NCBI GenBank assembly: GCA_021307315.1 | Contig: JAJSPD010000009.1 | Location: 992,001-1,056,000, forward strand | Origin: Bisporella sp. PMI_857 | Taxonomy: Eukaryota; Ascomycota; Leotiomycetes; Helotiales; Helotiaceae | Length of the DNA stretch: 64,000 bases | Direction: 5' to 3' | In this document: piece by piece, positions 47,821 through 60,483 of the stretch | Numbering within the stretch: position 1 is the stretch's first letter | Layout: each line of letters opens with the position of its first letter | Notes under the pieces: generated by a model | Databases searched by the model: none | The model's input: only the letters and a program-made list of their open reading frames with translations | Told to the model about the DNA's origin: nothing | Made by a program: the position numbers and the translations under genes

Positions 47821-49039
47821 TGATCTGTGATTGGCCGAGCGTGTACTCGTAAAACCTGACTCACAAGTCCACTTCGACATGTTACACGGAGATGACAGCT
47901 AGTTTTTTTGGTACAGGCTGCCATTTGACAAATCAAGCAACCAATAGACTTTATGTGTTGTATTCTTGGCCATCCGAACTTCTCTTGTGAAGCGACTGTT
48001 TCGAGATAGTATGCTAATACTAATAATTCGCTTAAGTAACAGCTATTATTAATTTAGAAAAAGCAAGCAGATCTTCAGAACTACTTATTCTAAAGAACTT
48101 GATTAAAATTGGAGGCAAGCGCAACAACTTGAAGCTAAAGATAGTATTAAGCTTGAAGTGTAAGCCTACTGTTCCTTTGTACCAGATGGCTCACGTTCCT
48201 TTTATATAAGCCATGCACGAGGGAGTTGCCATTACTTCCCAAGACCTGGGTATGAAACATAACAACGATCTACTTATGAAGTTCTCTACCATGGCCTGCG
48301 CCTCATAGCTCATGCTACTTACCGGGATTTGGATAGAATTCTCTGATTGGTCGCCATGGCCTGTGCACAGGTCATAACTGATTCTTGATAGACAGCATTG
48401 GCAAGTCCCCAAGTATTCTTTCAGTAAATGATGAATGCAGAAATAGCACACTAGCCTAGCATAAAATAAATGGTTAAATCATTCCAGGAGGCAACAGTAT
48501 GCTGCATATGTGGGGGCGGTTTACTTGACAAGAGAGTCTGATTCAAAGCTATAACTGAGCACATCTTTACGAGAGGTTCTGTCTTATGACTTGGTGCAAT
48601 TAATGCAAGCCAATGCTTGGTCGTGGTGGGGGCTTGGTAGTTGATTTGTATGGTCAAAGATCAGGTGCGCTAAGTACAAAGAACCATGCAAGGCATCCGA
48701 TGTGGAAATACATCAACTCTGGGGGACGGTTTAGGCTGACAGCCCCCCCGTTATTTTCATTGTGCCGCATCAGCCTTACGAGCAGATTGGCATTGGAAAA
48801 AAAAAGCTTTTAAAACTTGGAATTCCCATATCGTAGAAACTTTGTTCAAAAATCTCCTTCTTGATCGGGGAAACTTTGCGCCGCAATTTACCAAGAACAA
48901 CAAGCATATGAACTACACGCAAGCAAGCAAGCATTGGAAGGGCATATAAATCAAGGTCAAAAGCAGAGATTCTGAAAGAGAAATACGTCGAGATAACAAA
49001 ACAACCCCAAACCATATAATCAATCGCTCGAAACAGAAG
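47821..49039. other. Intergenic, no gene seen
   Basis: 1.2 kb, AT-rich near 48000-48120. Short frames without motifs. Confidence 0.45.
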
Positions 49040-49704
49040 ATGGCAGATATCCACAAAGACACTGGTGTGGCCAGCTCACAACCACAAGTTACCTCGGCAT
49101 TGCAACCTGAATTAGCAGCTCCATCTCAGCACGCTGAAGTAGGAAGACCACAGGAAGCCGTGGTGGGCGCAAATACAGGAGCTGGCGCAATACCGGCCCA
49201 AGAACTGCCCTCGAACCCCATACAGCCACTGTAGGTAGCCTCCTCAAGTCGCGAGCCAGAAAAATGTGCTAACAGCAAGGCAGGCAAGCAGCTCCCCCAG
49301 CCTATGTAGAGAGCTATGTGCCGCAAAAGCAGCAGCCCCAGAACCCGGACAACCAGCAAATGGTGACGCCGCTCCACCTGGTATCAATACAACCGACGTG
49401 GATCGACTGCCCCTACTGCAGGAAGCGCACGATGACGCGCACGGAGGAGCACGGCGAGGGGATGCAAATCGTGGTCGGCGCCGTGCTGTGCCTGATCTGC
49501 ATATGCCTGGCCGTTGTTCCATGCGTGGCGCATTGGTTCGAGGAGACCGAGGTCTACTGCTCCGATAAGGAATGCAATAAGATAATTGGCGTTATTCCGC
49601 ATGGTGGGCAGATCCAGCTTCGTGGGGTGGACGAGAGGATGAATGTGCCTTCTGTTCACCCGGCACCGCAGCAACCGCCTATGGTTGCACAGCCGCAACA
49701 TTGA
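49040..49704 (+). CDS. LITAF-domain protein
   Basis: Exons 49040..49230 and 49284..49704, joined over a 53-nt intron (GTAGGT, GCTAAC branch site, GGCAG acceptor chosen by frame), give 203 aa. A Pro/Gln-rich N-terminus (AAPPAYVESY resembles the PPxY-type motifs of LITAF proteins) leads to the LITAF domain at about 120-185: WIDCPYCRKRTMTR, a hydrophobic insert IVVGAVLCLICICLAVVPCV that lies on or in the membrane, then ETEVYCSDKECNKIIG. LITAF proteins are monotopic endosomal membrane proteins whose two cysteine knuckles bind zinc. The second knuckle here has four residues between cysteines instead of the usual two and lacks the preceding His. The tail is Pro/Gln-rich. Confidence 0.85.
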
Positions 49705-50255
49705 TCAGAGTGGGCGAAGACTGGTAGGTTGAGATTGCCTGGGAGGGGAATAAAATGTATCATTGTGGTCTTTTTTTTTTAACATTCGTTGTTATTGAAT
49801 TGGTGGTGTAATGTATGCTTGCAGGTCGGGAGTTGTGTGTATAAGATACCTTTTTTGATACGATCAATATTGCGGCGGCTATGCCCCTATTCTAATGAAT
49901 AATAACTGCTTAAATATACACGGTTCATTACGTGAGGCTGGTCACCGCATGACAGAAGAACGCCTTGGGGCAGAGAATGAGATGTTGGGAGAGTAGCTGA
50001 ATTTACCATCAGGGGTGGGCAAATTTAGCCACGAAAAAGCCTGCTCCAGATCAAGCTCATTATCCCAGCAACCACATTTCCAGATGAGTCCTTCAAAATC
50101 CATCATACCGTGCAGTAGAATAGCAAGGATAGTAATACTACCTGTACATGATGAAGCAATCTGTTTATACAATCATAACTCGTCACACTCATTAGTCCAG
50201 AGACTTGCCTCCCAAACGCCAGTGATACAGTATCCTTCACCACCCCAACTACACA
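49705..50255. other. Convergent intergenic region
   Basis: 551 bases between 3' ends of the LITAF gene and the TINA-like gene. It contains a T10 run near 49770. Confidence 0.5.
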
Positions 50256-52295
50256 TTACTCTGCCACTCCACCCGAAATCAAACTCTCCAATTCCCATGG
50301 ACTTAGCGTGCTCCTTCGGCGGTTCACCCTCCCGCCTTGCCGTCCCTGCGCTTTTCTCTTTCTGACACCTCGTTCTGTTTCTGTCTCGTTGGCCGCCTCC
50401 GTTTCTCCTTTTGTAGGCTCAACATCCTCGCCCACCGCTTTGGGCGGAGGAGGCATCGACTTCACCGCGTCGACGTTCGAGGCATTCTTCATACGCGCAG
50501 CCTTAATCTTCGCTCGCACTCTCGCAGCGTCCGCTTCTCGTTCAGTGGCTGCTAGTTTCGCCGCTATGGAAGCCATTGTTAATGGACTCTGTTGTGGTAT
50601 AGCATTATCTCTAGGTCGTGGAAGTCTGCTTGAGGCTGTCTCCTTCAATCGTGGTGTTGCGGGTACTTGTTGTGAAGGCGTCGGACGTAATCGTTTCTTA
50701 GGGGAGGAGGATTTGGTAGGATTGGATGTTTTGAGTAGAGAAATATCGTCTGAAGGAGAAGTCGAAAGTTGTGTTTCCGGCTGCCGAATTTTTGTCACTG
50801 ACTTACTAGCCTCCTCTTGTGCAGGTGTCTGTATTTGGAGCAGGTCGTAAGTGTTCTCTTCGATGATAGTGGTAAATGCGTCTCTTGGCCCTCGGATTAT
50901 ATTGTTATTTGTCTCACGTAGTGGTGAGAGTTGTGGCGCTTCGGGCAGTGGCGATGATGAGGATGCTCTTGTGAGAGAGAAGTCATCGCGAGCTTCTGCC
51001 GATACCACTCCGGATGCTTCTTCAACGGGATCGTTTTCAAACATGCTCGAGTCGGAGTCTGAATCCAGGGCATCAAAATCTGGTTCAATAAGCTCTTCGT
51101 TCTCCTCTTCATTCATAGCCTCAATGTCAGCCTGAGTATCGTCCTCTCCCTCTTCCATAAGCGTCGACAACTGAAAGATCTTATCAACAGGCCCTTCATT
51201 CCCCTTAAGTGGACTAAGACGAAGGCCCATCTTCAACTCTTCCAGATTGACTGTCTGCCCACTTTTCGCCATTCGTTTGCGCCAGCCATCCATCATATGG
51301 ACAGCCTCCCTCCATTTTGATTCCATCTTCTCCCAGCCTTCTCGAAGCCTTATGATCTCTTCTTCCCGGACCTCGACCTCCTCCAAAGGCACAAAAGATG
51401 GATTCGTTAGCAAATTTCGAACATGCTCGATCACGAAATCTATTTCTGAGGCCAGATTCTCGTATCCGCCGTCCATCTGTACCACCATACCGCCCTCTTG
51501 TATGTCCTCTTTCTCGCAACCAGAGAGAGCCTTCAAAGTCTCTACTGTCTTTCTAAGTAACGCACTCATATTCTCATTCTCCTCACTTAGACCACTTGCC
51601 AAATTCGTTAAGAACTCGTTCGTCTCCATTCTTAGATCATAGCCAGGCTCGGTTGTACTCACGGACCCCATCGTGTTCGTCTCTGCCCCAATACCGGCTG
51701 TCACACTAACATTGACAACGCCAACCATCTTGCCCGTCCCCCGCGCTCGACCTCCTTCCCCTACGTGTTTCTTCATCCCCTCAATTATCTTTTCCCGTTT
51801 GCGCACATCATTTGCGCACTGTGCTCTCGTTTGGTTAACCAACATCTTCATCTTCAACATCTCCTCTTTCAGTGCCTTGGCTGCTTGCTCCGCGCTTCTC
51901 AGCTGGAGCTTCAAAGCGCGTTCTGTGGCTTCAGCGATGCCCAACTTCCTTTGCGCTTCGACATGTTTATTATGTAGGCTTTCTTGGGCACTCGTCTGGC
52001 GCAGCGCATCGGCACGTAGTGACCGAATTGATACAGACAGGTTCTCTCGCTGTTCCGCGTCGCGCTGCATTATGTTAGCAATACGTCGTGTTGTAATAAA
52101 GTGTAGTTCATTTACATCTCGCTTTAATAGCAGGTTGTTTACAATGCTCATAATTCGCTCCATGGTGTCCTTCGTCCCTCCCTCTCCTCTGTCTGGATTC
52201 GCGAAATCGATTGTTTGGCCATTTCTTAGAAGGCCACGAGACAATAGTTGATTGTTTATATACAACGACGCGGCTTTAAGGTTTTCGGACTCCAT
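50256..52295 (-). CDS. SSX2IP/ADIP-family coiled-coil protein (fungal TINA-like)
   Basis: Intronless, 679 aa from MESENLKAASLYINNQLLSRGLL, which is the conserved N-terminal helix of the afadin/alpha-actinin-binding family (human SSX2IP, fission yeast Msd1, Aspergillus TINA). The frame continues upstream only from GTG. A long coiled coil follows (about 75-190: NIMQRDAEQRENLSVSIRSL and KALKEEMLKMKMLVNQTRA), then VEVREEEIIRLREGWEKMESKW. The C-terminal third is acidic, then Ser/Pro-rich, and ends in a basic patch (VRKRKAQGRQGGRVNRRR). Relatives act at spindle pole bodies and microtubule ends; in Aspergillus TINA binds the mitotic kinase NIMA. The role here is by homology only. Confidence 0.75.
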   Translation of the reverse strand: MESENLKAASLYINNQLLSRGLLRNGQTIDFANPDRGEGGTKDTMERIMSIVNNLLLKRDVNELHFITTRRIANIMQRDAEQRENLSVSIRSLRADALRQTSAQESLHNKHVEAQRKLGIAEATERALKLQLRSAEQAAKALKEEMLKMKMLVNQTRAQCANDVRKREKIIEGMKKHVGEGGRARGTGKMVGVVNVSVTAGIGAETNTMGSVSTTEPGYDLRMETNEFLTNLASGLSEENENMSALLRKTVETLKALSGCEKEDIQEGGMVVQMDGGYENLASEIDFVIEHVRNLLTNPSFVPLEEVEVREEEIIRLREGWEKMESKWREAVHMMDGWRKRMAKSGQTVNLEELKMGLRLSPLKGNEGPVDKIFQLSTLMEEGEDDTQADIEAMNEEENEELIEPDFDALDSDSDSSMFENDPVEEASGVVSAEARDDFSLTRASSSSPLPEAPQLSPLRETNNNIIRGPRDAFTTIIEENTYDLLQIQTPAQEEASKSVTKIRQPETQLSTSPSDDISLLKTSNPTKSSSPKKRLRPTPSQQVPATPRLKETASSRLPRPRDNAIPQQSPLTMASIAAKLAATEREADAARVRAKIKAARMKNASNVDAVKSMPPPPKAVGEDVEPTKGETEAANETETERGVRKRKAQGRQGGRVNRRRSTLSPWELESLISGGVAE

Positions 52296-53202
52296 TATAG
52301 AATACGCTTGTGTTGATTTGAGAGTAAGAGCGCGCACTTATTTGTTCCATGTGCTCCTATAGCTTCTGGCAAATTCTTATGTGGTGTCGAGTGCAATCTA
52401 ATGATTTATCAACCGTTGAAATTTGTTGACAGGGACCAAAAGTAAACAATGCCAAGACTAAGTATCGCAGGGGTATTCACGTGCCTTGCCCCTTGTCCTT
52501 GGAGATATACCTTAGGCTTCTGACAGGTGGATTCCTCTCTGCTTTTTTTAATGCATTCTACAGCAAATGTATGGGAATGAGTGGGGTATAGAACCGCCTC
52601 AATGTCTACCAGCATCTGAAGAAAGATTCCAAAAGAACAAAGCCCTTAGCCTCAATTCAAAAATGACAAAGTCTCTAAAGATTATCAGACTTGTGTATAT
52701 TCATGTAAGGAGCTACCAAGACATGCACATGGCGGTTTATGAGGCAGAGCTTATGGTTAATCATAAGACGGCATTCATATAATCAGCACTGCAAGGGTGC
52801 ACCTGTAAGGACGACAATCAATATTAAAGGAGTTCGTGGCAATTCCGCAGGAGTTTCTATTCCTAGGAGTCTACAGCTCTGGCGTCTATGCACCAGAACA
52901 CATTAATATACATTCATGAACCTGGGCAGCATAATCCTATCTATCATGCCTTCAAAAATGACCCCAACGCCTCGCAAATGAGCAAGCTGCAGCCAGCAGC
53001 AGCGTAGAAACCAAACCCCCGAATCCCAACCCCAGTTACGCTCACACTCTTCCAACGAAAAAGGGGGTATGGGCGGCAAGAAGGAAAAAAGTATCCTCAT
53101 GCCATACTCCGAAGAAATTAAAATGCTATGCATCTATGTTGAAGCGCCATTTTATTGTACCAGTGTCCCACATTTGCTCATTATTCCATACATCCATTAT
53201 GA
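52296..53202. other. Intergenic between TINA-like and POM1-type genes
   Basis: 907 bases between tandem minus-strand genes. It should hold the TINA-like promoter and the 3' end of the kinase transcript. No gene seen. Confidence 0.45.
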
Positions 53203-56200
53203 TCATGTACGCTTATTCATGGCAGCTCCTGCTCCTGCAGCTGCCATATCCTTACTAACGCTTCTAGTGGTAACGCGAGGAAGGTTGCTAGCGCCTGTTG
53301 CAAGCACTGGCCCAGTGCTGATACGTCTAGCAGAGGTAGAACTATTAAGGCCATTGTTGACGTTGGACACTCTGCGAACTGGTGGCGGATTCTTTGTAGG
53401 ACTGCCTCCTGAGACCTCACGTGCTCTACTGACTGCCGTTCCGTTCTTAAAGCTTGTCGCCGGTGGCTCAGGGAGCGGTCTGCTAGTTACCAAAGGTGTT
53501 GTAATTGTGTTATTCCTCTTCAGAGGAGATTCTAACTGTTTCTTTACTCCGATGGGTTGTCCTATAGACCTCTTCTGGCCTGTGATAAACTCGTGCCGAA
53601 CAGCCTCATCCGGCTTCATCCTTCTTTCAGGGTCCCATCTCATACAACGGGAGATAAAGTCCAAGAAAGCCTCATCATCACATTTCAGGACCTGGGCAAG
53701 GCTCTTGGACGAAGGCCGACGACGCCGGCCTTTGGAGGACACAGTAAGCCGTGGCTTTCCGAGAGAATCGAAGAAGAGCTTCCGACGAGTGCTCTTTTCG
53801 ATCAGATGTTTTTCGGGTGGCCCAAAGACCTCCATTATACATGCAAGTTGTTCTTGTTCATTTTCGCCAGGGAATATTGGAACACCTGTGTATAGCTCGG
53901 CCAAAATACATCCAAGACTCCACATATCAATCGGCAATCCATAAGTCATACCAAGGATGACCTCGGGCGATCTGTAAAAGCGTGATTGAATGTATGTGTA
54001 TACTTTCTGGTTTTCGAAGCAACTTGACCCGAAATCGATAACCTTGATTTCTGAGTGCAATGGATGCGCAAGAAGAATATTCTCAGGCTTCAAATCGCAA
54101 TGAATGACCTTGTGCTTCTTAAGCAGTATTAAACTGTTCAAAAGTTGTTTGGTGAATCTTCGAACAATCTTTAATGAGAATCCGCGGAAAGAGTTAGACT
54201 TGATGAACTCGTAAAGGTTCATGTCCAAAAGTTCTGTCGAGATGCATAAGTGGCCGCGGAAGTAAAAGCTCTGAGTAAAGTTGACCATGCTATGCTTGTT
54301 CAAAGGATCCTAAAAGTTGTTAGCTCCCTTCTGGTCACTTCTTGAAGTTTACCTACCCATTCACGCAACTTCTGGAGAATGTTAACCTCCACTAAAGCTT
54401 GCTGATGGAATCTCTTTTTGTTTCGAATAATCTTGATAGCAACCAAACCACCAGTCTTGTGATCGATGCATCTTACAACCTGACCAAAACTGCCTTTCCC
54501 AAGAACATCTACAATCTCATAGCGATATGATAGATGATCCCCAATCGCAATGGTATAATCCCCACGCTCATCATCATAGCCATAATTCAAAGCCTCAGAT
54601 GAGATTTCACCGACATGTTTCGCAGCACTTTGCGTACCACAAAAGTAGACATCAGCAAAATCCATAACCTCGCCTCGCTCAAAAATATTTAGGAATCCAG
54701 TCTGGCAAGCTTGTTTAGGCGATGCGCGTTCTTTTGGCGTGGCACGTTTCGTGAGTGCATCGAGTCTTCTGGCTGCACTTTCTGTCTCCTTCCTCTTCAA
54801 CCCAAGCCTTTTCATCTCTTCCTCAGCTACAAGATCATCTCTATCGAGTCCCACGGTCCATGGGTCAGAATATTGTCGCATGCTACTAGTAGAAGCTTTG
54901 GGATTAAGCATTTTGGACATGACCGAAGTGCTTGACTTTAATGGAAGTGTCCTATCCACTGCAATATCTGTCAAATGGTCTTTATCCTTTTTCGGGCTAC
55001 CATTTACGCCCCAGCTGTCGCTGCGTGTTCTGTCGTGTCCGCTGAATATACTCAAGCTTGAAACTGAGCTCTTGCGACGTTTGGAATCGAGGAAAGTGGT
55101 CGATTTTACCGAAGGGCTTGGGCTCGGCACTGAATTGTTGTTCAGATTGCTTAATGCCGACGAGGCTGGAATTTTGGGTGGAGGCATATTATCATGCTTG
55201 GGGATTGTTGGCGCAAAGTCTTGGCCTCTTTCATTTGCAGCATGGGACGTGTTAGTGTTGGGTTTGGAGGTACTTCGTTTCCAACCAAGACTGAGCTTTC
55301 GACGTAAAGACGTTCCCGAAGATGGTGTGGTAGGCTCTTCGGGGCTTGAAACTCGAACAGGTGTATCATTTTTAGCCGATCGAGTAGACTTTTGGGCTCG
55401 TGGACCTGTCAACTTTGTGGATCTGTGTTCTGTATCTATGCTACTCAAATCTCCAATCGTTTTGGATTTAGGCATATACGAATATTCGCCACTATTCTTT
55501 GGAAGGGACGCCGAGACAAAAGGAGAAACAGCATGCCTTGTTGACCGTTGATTCGTGATTGGAATTGGCTGTGTGATGGACTCGGAACTATCTCCTCCCA
55601 GTTGAGATGAGGACTCAGCACGTAGGTGGTGTATCGAGCTGCTGCTCCGCATCTGTTGTATAGGTGCATCTGAGTCCTTGTCGTGACGATTTCGAGAGAA
55701 AAATGATGTCTTAGATGCCGTCATTGGTGTGCTAGGTGTTTTTGTATTTGCCCTTCTTGGGGGAGGCGTGAGTTTCCCGTTTGAGTAGGACGGCTCCTGC
55801 AAAGCCGCTACTTTCGCGGCAGTTGGAGTACTCAAAGGCAGAAGATTTAAGGGTGGAAGACGAAGTGGCTGCAGATTCTTTTTCTTTGTGGGAACGACCT
55901 GATTTTGCTGATCTAAGTCGGATGCCGATCCATTGCTGGCATACTGGCGTGCCTTCTGTTCCCGTTGGAATTTCATAGGCTCTCGAATGGAAACTTTACC
56001 AGACAAACTGTTTGTGGATGTACTATTAATACTACTTGCATCAAATGGTAAGCTCGATTTTCGCTTGTTAAAATATGGCGGCTCAGCAGGTGACTCTTTT
56101 GGAGATTCATACGCCTTTGGTATAGCAGGTACTGGCGGAACATCTTCCTCCTCATTATCGCCGGCTGAACTGTGTAAATTTCTTGATTTAGGCGTCGGTA

Positions 56201-57544
56201 ATCTAGATGATATAGGTGGCTGAGAAAGACGAGGTTGAAAGGAGCCTGTAGATGTACGAGAAGTGTTATAACTTGCACTAGATCTGATCGAGAGTCCTGG
56301 GCTGTAAGACTTACGGTTTGTATCTGGGGTTGTCCGCGATGAAGAAGGAGTGGAGATCTTCCTCGGCAACATTGACGGCGACCGAGAGGTCAAGCGCGAG
56401 GTTGAAACATCCGTTTGGGCTGTTGGAGGTGTGTTGGGCATAGGAGGAGGATTCTTCAGTACAGAAAGTCGCTTTGCCCTTCTGGCATCCGTCGGACTAA
56501 CAGTTCTAGCGCCGAGACCAGTTGCATGTGAGGATTGTGGCATTCCTGGCATCACAGACATTCTCTTTGCGGAAGAGGACGGCGTAGTCGTGCCTCTGCC
56601 ATTAGCTCTGCCAGGTGATTTTGCTGCGAAAGATGCCGACCTGCTATGGTCAGGTGTACCTACCCCTAAATGCGATTGCCCTTGCCTCGATGGTGGTTGA
56701 AGTGACTTTGTCTTTGCAGCCCTTGATGCTGTAAGCCCTCGAGCTCCCTCGGTATAGTTATTGTTGCCTCCTATGTTGATGCGCGTCGAAGCTGAAGCAT
56801 CAGAAAGTCCTTGAAGAGATTGGCTAGATGCTAGACTCGGCCTGCGTCTCTGGGTTGATCTTGCAACATCTGAATCAATCACGCCTGGGCCAATCGACTT
56901 GCGCGGAGCCTTCAAAACAGAATTTGCAGCGCCACTTCCAGATATTGGAGGGTATTGACTCTGCCGCCTGTTTCTCATAGCAGCGGGGGCACTTGGCGGA
57001 TCCATCATGCCAGATGGTCCGGATGTTGTTGAAGAAATACTGCTCTGACGCGTAGATGTGCTCTGCCGCCGCAGAATCGATCCTGATCGAACTGGACGAG
57101 TCCCGGATGGCGCTCGACCTGTCAATGGTGCGCGTCCCTCATTTATGGAGCTGTCCATCGTATCCCCGAGATTTGTGCCCCCAATGACTTTGTGCCCACT
57201 CCCAGATGCAAACGAATGATCTTCGGGACCATTTGACGATGTTGGAATAGTATTCTGAAGATCATCAAAACTAGGAGAGGGTATGTAATCGTAGGACGCA
57301 GTCGTATCGTTTTCGTTATAGCCACCAAAGGAAAAAAGAGAGTGATTGTTCCTCGAGGAAGCATTTAATTTGGGTTCCTTTGCAGACGCTATGCCAGCCT
57401 TAGTATCATAGGTTACGTGTCTGCCAAAGTGTCAGTGATGGTAAACAGTAATGCCTAGTTGGCGCCAGGTCCTTACGGTTTGGATGGCGACTTAGAGGGT
57501 GAGAAATCCCTAGGACCAATTGGGGCCTTTTTCTCCCGAATCAT
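53203..57544 (-). CDS. POM1: DYRK-family protein kinase, Pom1 type
   Basis: Ser/Thr kinase for cell polarity and division-site control. Exons 57544..57477, 57420..54357 and 54309..53203 (introns 56 and 47 nt) give 1412 aa. The first exon (MIREKKAPIGPRDF) was inferred from frame continuity. Residues 1-980 are Ser/Arg/Pro-rich and disordered, as in Pom1, where this region binds membrane and is autophosphorylated. The kinase is at about 988-1300: VLGKGSFGQVV, VAIKIIRNKK, VIHCDLKPENILL (Asp1116), VIDFGSSC (Asp1136), and the DYRK activation loop YTYIQSRFYRSPEVILG with Tyr1148/Tyr1150. HCDLKP with Cys rather than Arg is the DYRK form. All catalytic residues are present. A basic low-complexity tail follows. 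The large N-terminus favours Pom1 over Yak1. Confidence 0.92.
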
Positions 57545-58964
57545 AGTCTGCAACTCAGAGCTCTTTAGTGATAGTTCTGTCTATTCGAACGAGTCCTAGC
57601 GGCAGCTCAGTCCGTCTAAGGGCCGAGTGGTCGAAAATGCTATCTCATCTCAAATGAGACCTGTAATATAATATATACTGCTTCGTGGGAGATTTGTTTT
57701 TCAGGCCCAGGATAGACAAATGCTTCGAGGCTGGCGATTCTTGGGCGTGCTTCCTCGTGGGATCCTTGGAAGGTAGAGATGTGCCCTTCCCGCGAGTGTT
57801 TGGATTATGGATCTATGAAGATATCGCGAAGAATATTCAGAGTGCATATGGACCTTCGTACTCCGTTCGTTCAGTTGGTCGAAATTGGCCTCGAGATGGC
57901 CGGTCGTTCAGGAAACGGCAGGTCTACCCCTGTCGTGGGCACCGGAGCCTATGAAATGCTCCGTACAGGAACTGGTATGCCTGAGCTTCAAGTCACTACT
58001 ACAATGCTCGGGTACTGCTACCCCTAATAAATTATTCATCTGCCCCTCCCCCTGATTGTTGTTGTGCGTGTTTGTGAACAGGCTCAAGTCGCGGTGTTTT
58101 TGTTTACGAAGACCTGAAACGGTATACATGAGCCAGGTTGGTGATATATTAATATATTCAGAATAATAGCATAGCTGAACATATCCATAGTTGTATTTTG
58201 ATATCCTTTTTTTTGTTGGGCTTATTTACCCCTTTCTACGTGGGTCATGGGCGGCGATGGTTGTTGTTGCCCCTTTTTTGTCACATGCAGCCTTACTGTA
58301 CCTGAGCCCAGGGCAGATCTAATGATTTTAGTACAGTATCAATCATCCCTAGATTGAGATGGACAAGTCGTTTGCAAAGAAGAAAAACGATATATCAATT
58401 AATGTAAAAGTGCAAACAACCGTGCTGTTGCTCCATGGCCGACACCCGCCCAACATTCTCTGTGCGGACTCGTCGGTGAGCCCCAACTCTGGCCCAAAAT
58501 GGATTCCCCCCCCGATCTGATCAACATGGCTTTCCTTTTCAATTATGGAGTCCATTCAAATGTCGGTTGGCGGTGAAGTGCGTGGTTATGTGTTTGTGCC
58601 TGAGGCCTTCACGTCATAGCATCTACTCTTGGAAGGATTGTCATCCAATGATATTGATACAATGACACCGCGGCTCTTGAAACCCGGATCCGAGCGTTAC
58701 AGACTGAGTCCAGAGCTCAGCACATATTAAAGCAAATCCGAGAAGCTCTCCTCCGCTCTTCATCTCTTCTAGAGTGCTGAGCACCATCATCACCGCAGGC
58801 GGTTTTTTGTTGGGTCTTTTTTTTTTAATAATTGGTGTAGGATTTGGCTGTGTTCGGTTCAGGAATGGCAGTAGAGGAATCCTAAATCCGCGCCATCATC
58901 AAGAAGGCCACCAACATTCATCTCCTCAACGACACACCTTCGTCCTCTATAGCACAAAATCAGG
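57545..58964. other. Divergent intergenic region, POM1-type and peroxin genes
   Basis: 1.4 kb. Short frames at 57685-58027 carry no motif. Probably two promoters with leaders; an intron in a 5' leader is possible but not provable here. Confidence 0.45.
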
Positions 58965-60483
58965 ATGGACGACGCATTTGTGAATCGCGATCAACCATTG
59001 CCAGTGGTCAACCTGGAGAATGAGCCCTCGGATTGTGGGGAGCACAGAAAGCGCGACCGACTGAAAGGATACACTGCCAATGTGAAAGAAAACGTGAAGA
59101 AGGCAACGGGGAAGACGGCAGATACAGGAAGTTCTATCCAAGACCGATTGTTAGAGAAGTGAGCTCTTCTCGTTTATATTAAGATTATATCAACATCTAA
59201 TCAGTTCCAGGCTACTTTCACAAGTAATACCAACAGAGGACCTTCCTTCCCATCACGAGCCTCTCTCGCCCGTACCAGGTCTCGAGCGGCCGTCGTTCAA
59301 TATAACTACTATGTCTGCCAATTTCCGTCGCTTCAATTCCAGGATCGGCGTTGTCTTCGTATTCCAGAATCGTGTCATCCGACTCCTCTCTTGGAAGCAA
59401 TGGTCGCACACCCTCTCGTTTTTGGCAATCTACACTTTCGTCTGCCTCGACCCTTACCTGCTCTCCGTGCTACCACTCGTAGTGGTCCTCCTTGCCCTCC
59501 TCATACCTTCTTTCATAGCTCGACACCCTGCACCACCTACAACCATCACCACATCTCCCTCCTCCTACTCCTACTCCACATCCGGCCCACCGATCGCCCC
59601 AGCGCCAACCGTCAAGCCCGTGAAAGAGTTATCAAAGGATTTTTTCCGTAATATGCGCGATCTACAAAATAGTATGGAGGACTTTTCCCAAGTGCACGAT
59701 CACATCATAGCAGTTCTTACACCACCTACCAACTTCAGCGACGAACCACTGTCTTCGACGCTCTTTCTCTTCTGTTTTGCCACTACAGGCTTCATGTTCA
59801 TCGCCTCGCATCTCATGCCATGGCGATTTATATTCCTAGTGATTGGCTGGGTTATCACTGGCCTCGGACATCCCGTCATTCAACGTCAAATGGTCACCAT
59901 CAATGAGGAGCATGTTGTACCTCATGAAAAGCAAGCAAAATCATGGCTTGACTCCTGGATCGCTAGTGATATCATTCTTGATACTGCGCCTGAGACGAGG
60001 GAAGTTGAGATCTTTGAGCTCCAACATTTATCCTCGTCTGGGGAGTGGGAGGATTGGATTTTCTCGGCTTCACCCTATGATCCACTTTCTGAAGTACGTC
60101 TCAGTGCTTCCCGGCCAAAAGGAACGCGATTCTTCGAGGACGTGCAGCCGCCTCGTGGCTGGGAATGGTCGGAGAAGAAATGGGCACTAGATTTATGGTC
60201 AAGGGAATGGGTAGAAGAGCGTATCATTACGGGTGTAGAAGTGGAGACTGAAGGCGAGCGGTGGGTATATGATATCAATTACGAATACGAGGACGAAATA
60301 TCACCATATATTGAAACGCCAACCAACCAAGGAAAGGGCATCAAAATGAAGCCAATGCCAAGCTGGGAAGAGGGTAGTGATGGTGTAGAGGGAGTGGGCA
60401 GGCGAGGAGAGTGGCGACGACGTAGATGGGTGAGGATGGTGAAAAGGAAATGGCAACCTGCTCAACCTGCTGACGCGAGATGA
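58965..60483 (+). CDS. Dysferlin-domain integral peroxisomal membrane protein (Pex23/Pex24 family)
   Basis: Exons 58965..59158 and 59211..60483 (52-nt intron, GTGAGC, ATCTAAT branch site) give 488 aa. The Lys-rich N-terminus is followed by VIPTEDLP and FNSRIGVVFVFQNRVIRLLSWKQ. Hydrophobic regions lie at about 130-165 (LSFLAIYTFVCLDPYLLSVL) and 250-285 (FLFCFATTGFMFIASHLMPW, FIFLVIGWVITGLGHP). The C-terminal dysferlin region (about 330-430) has EVEIFELQHLSSSGEWEDW, FEDVQPPRGWEWSEKKWALD and EWVEERIITGVEVETEGERWVY, with the typical Trp and Arg pairs of DysF. Fungal members reside in ER subdomains and peroxisomes and control peroxisome number and size. Which paralogue (Pex23, Pex24 or the Pex28-32 group) cannot be told by eye. 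Confidence 0.87.

Noticed and set aside
53069..53944. 291-codon plus-strand frame opposite the Pom1-type kinase
   Set aside because: It mirrors the kinase C-terminal exon in antisense, has no domain, and the kinase frame is unmistakable.
57685..57954. 89-codon plus-strand frame in the kinase/peroxin promoter region
   Set aside because: No motif; a divergent promoter is the more likely explanation.
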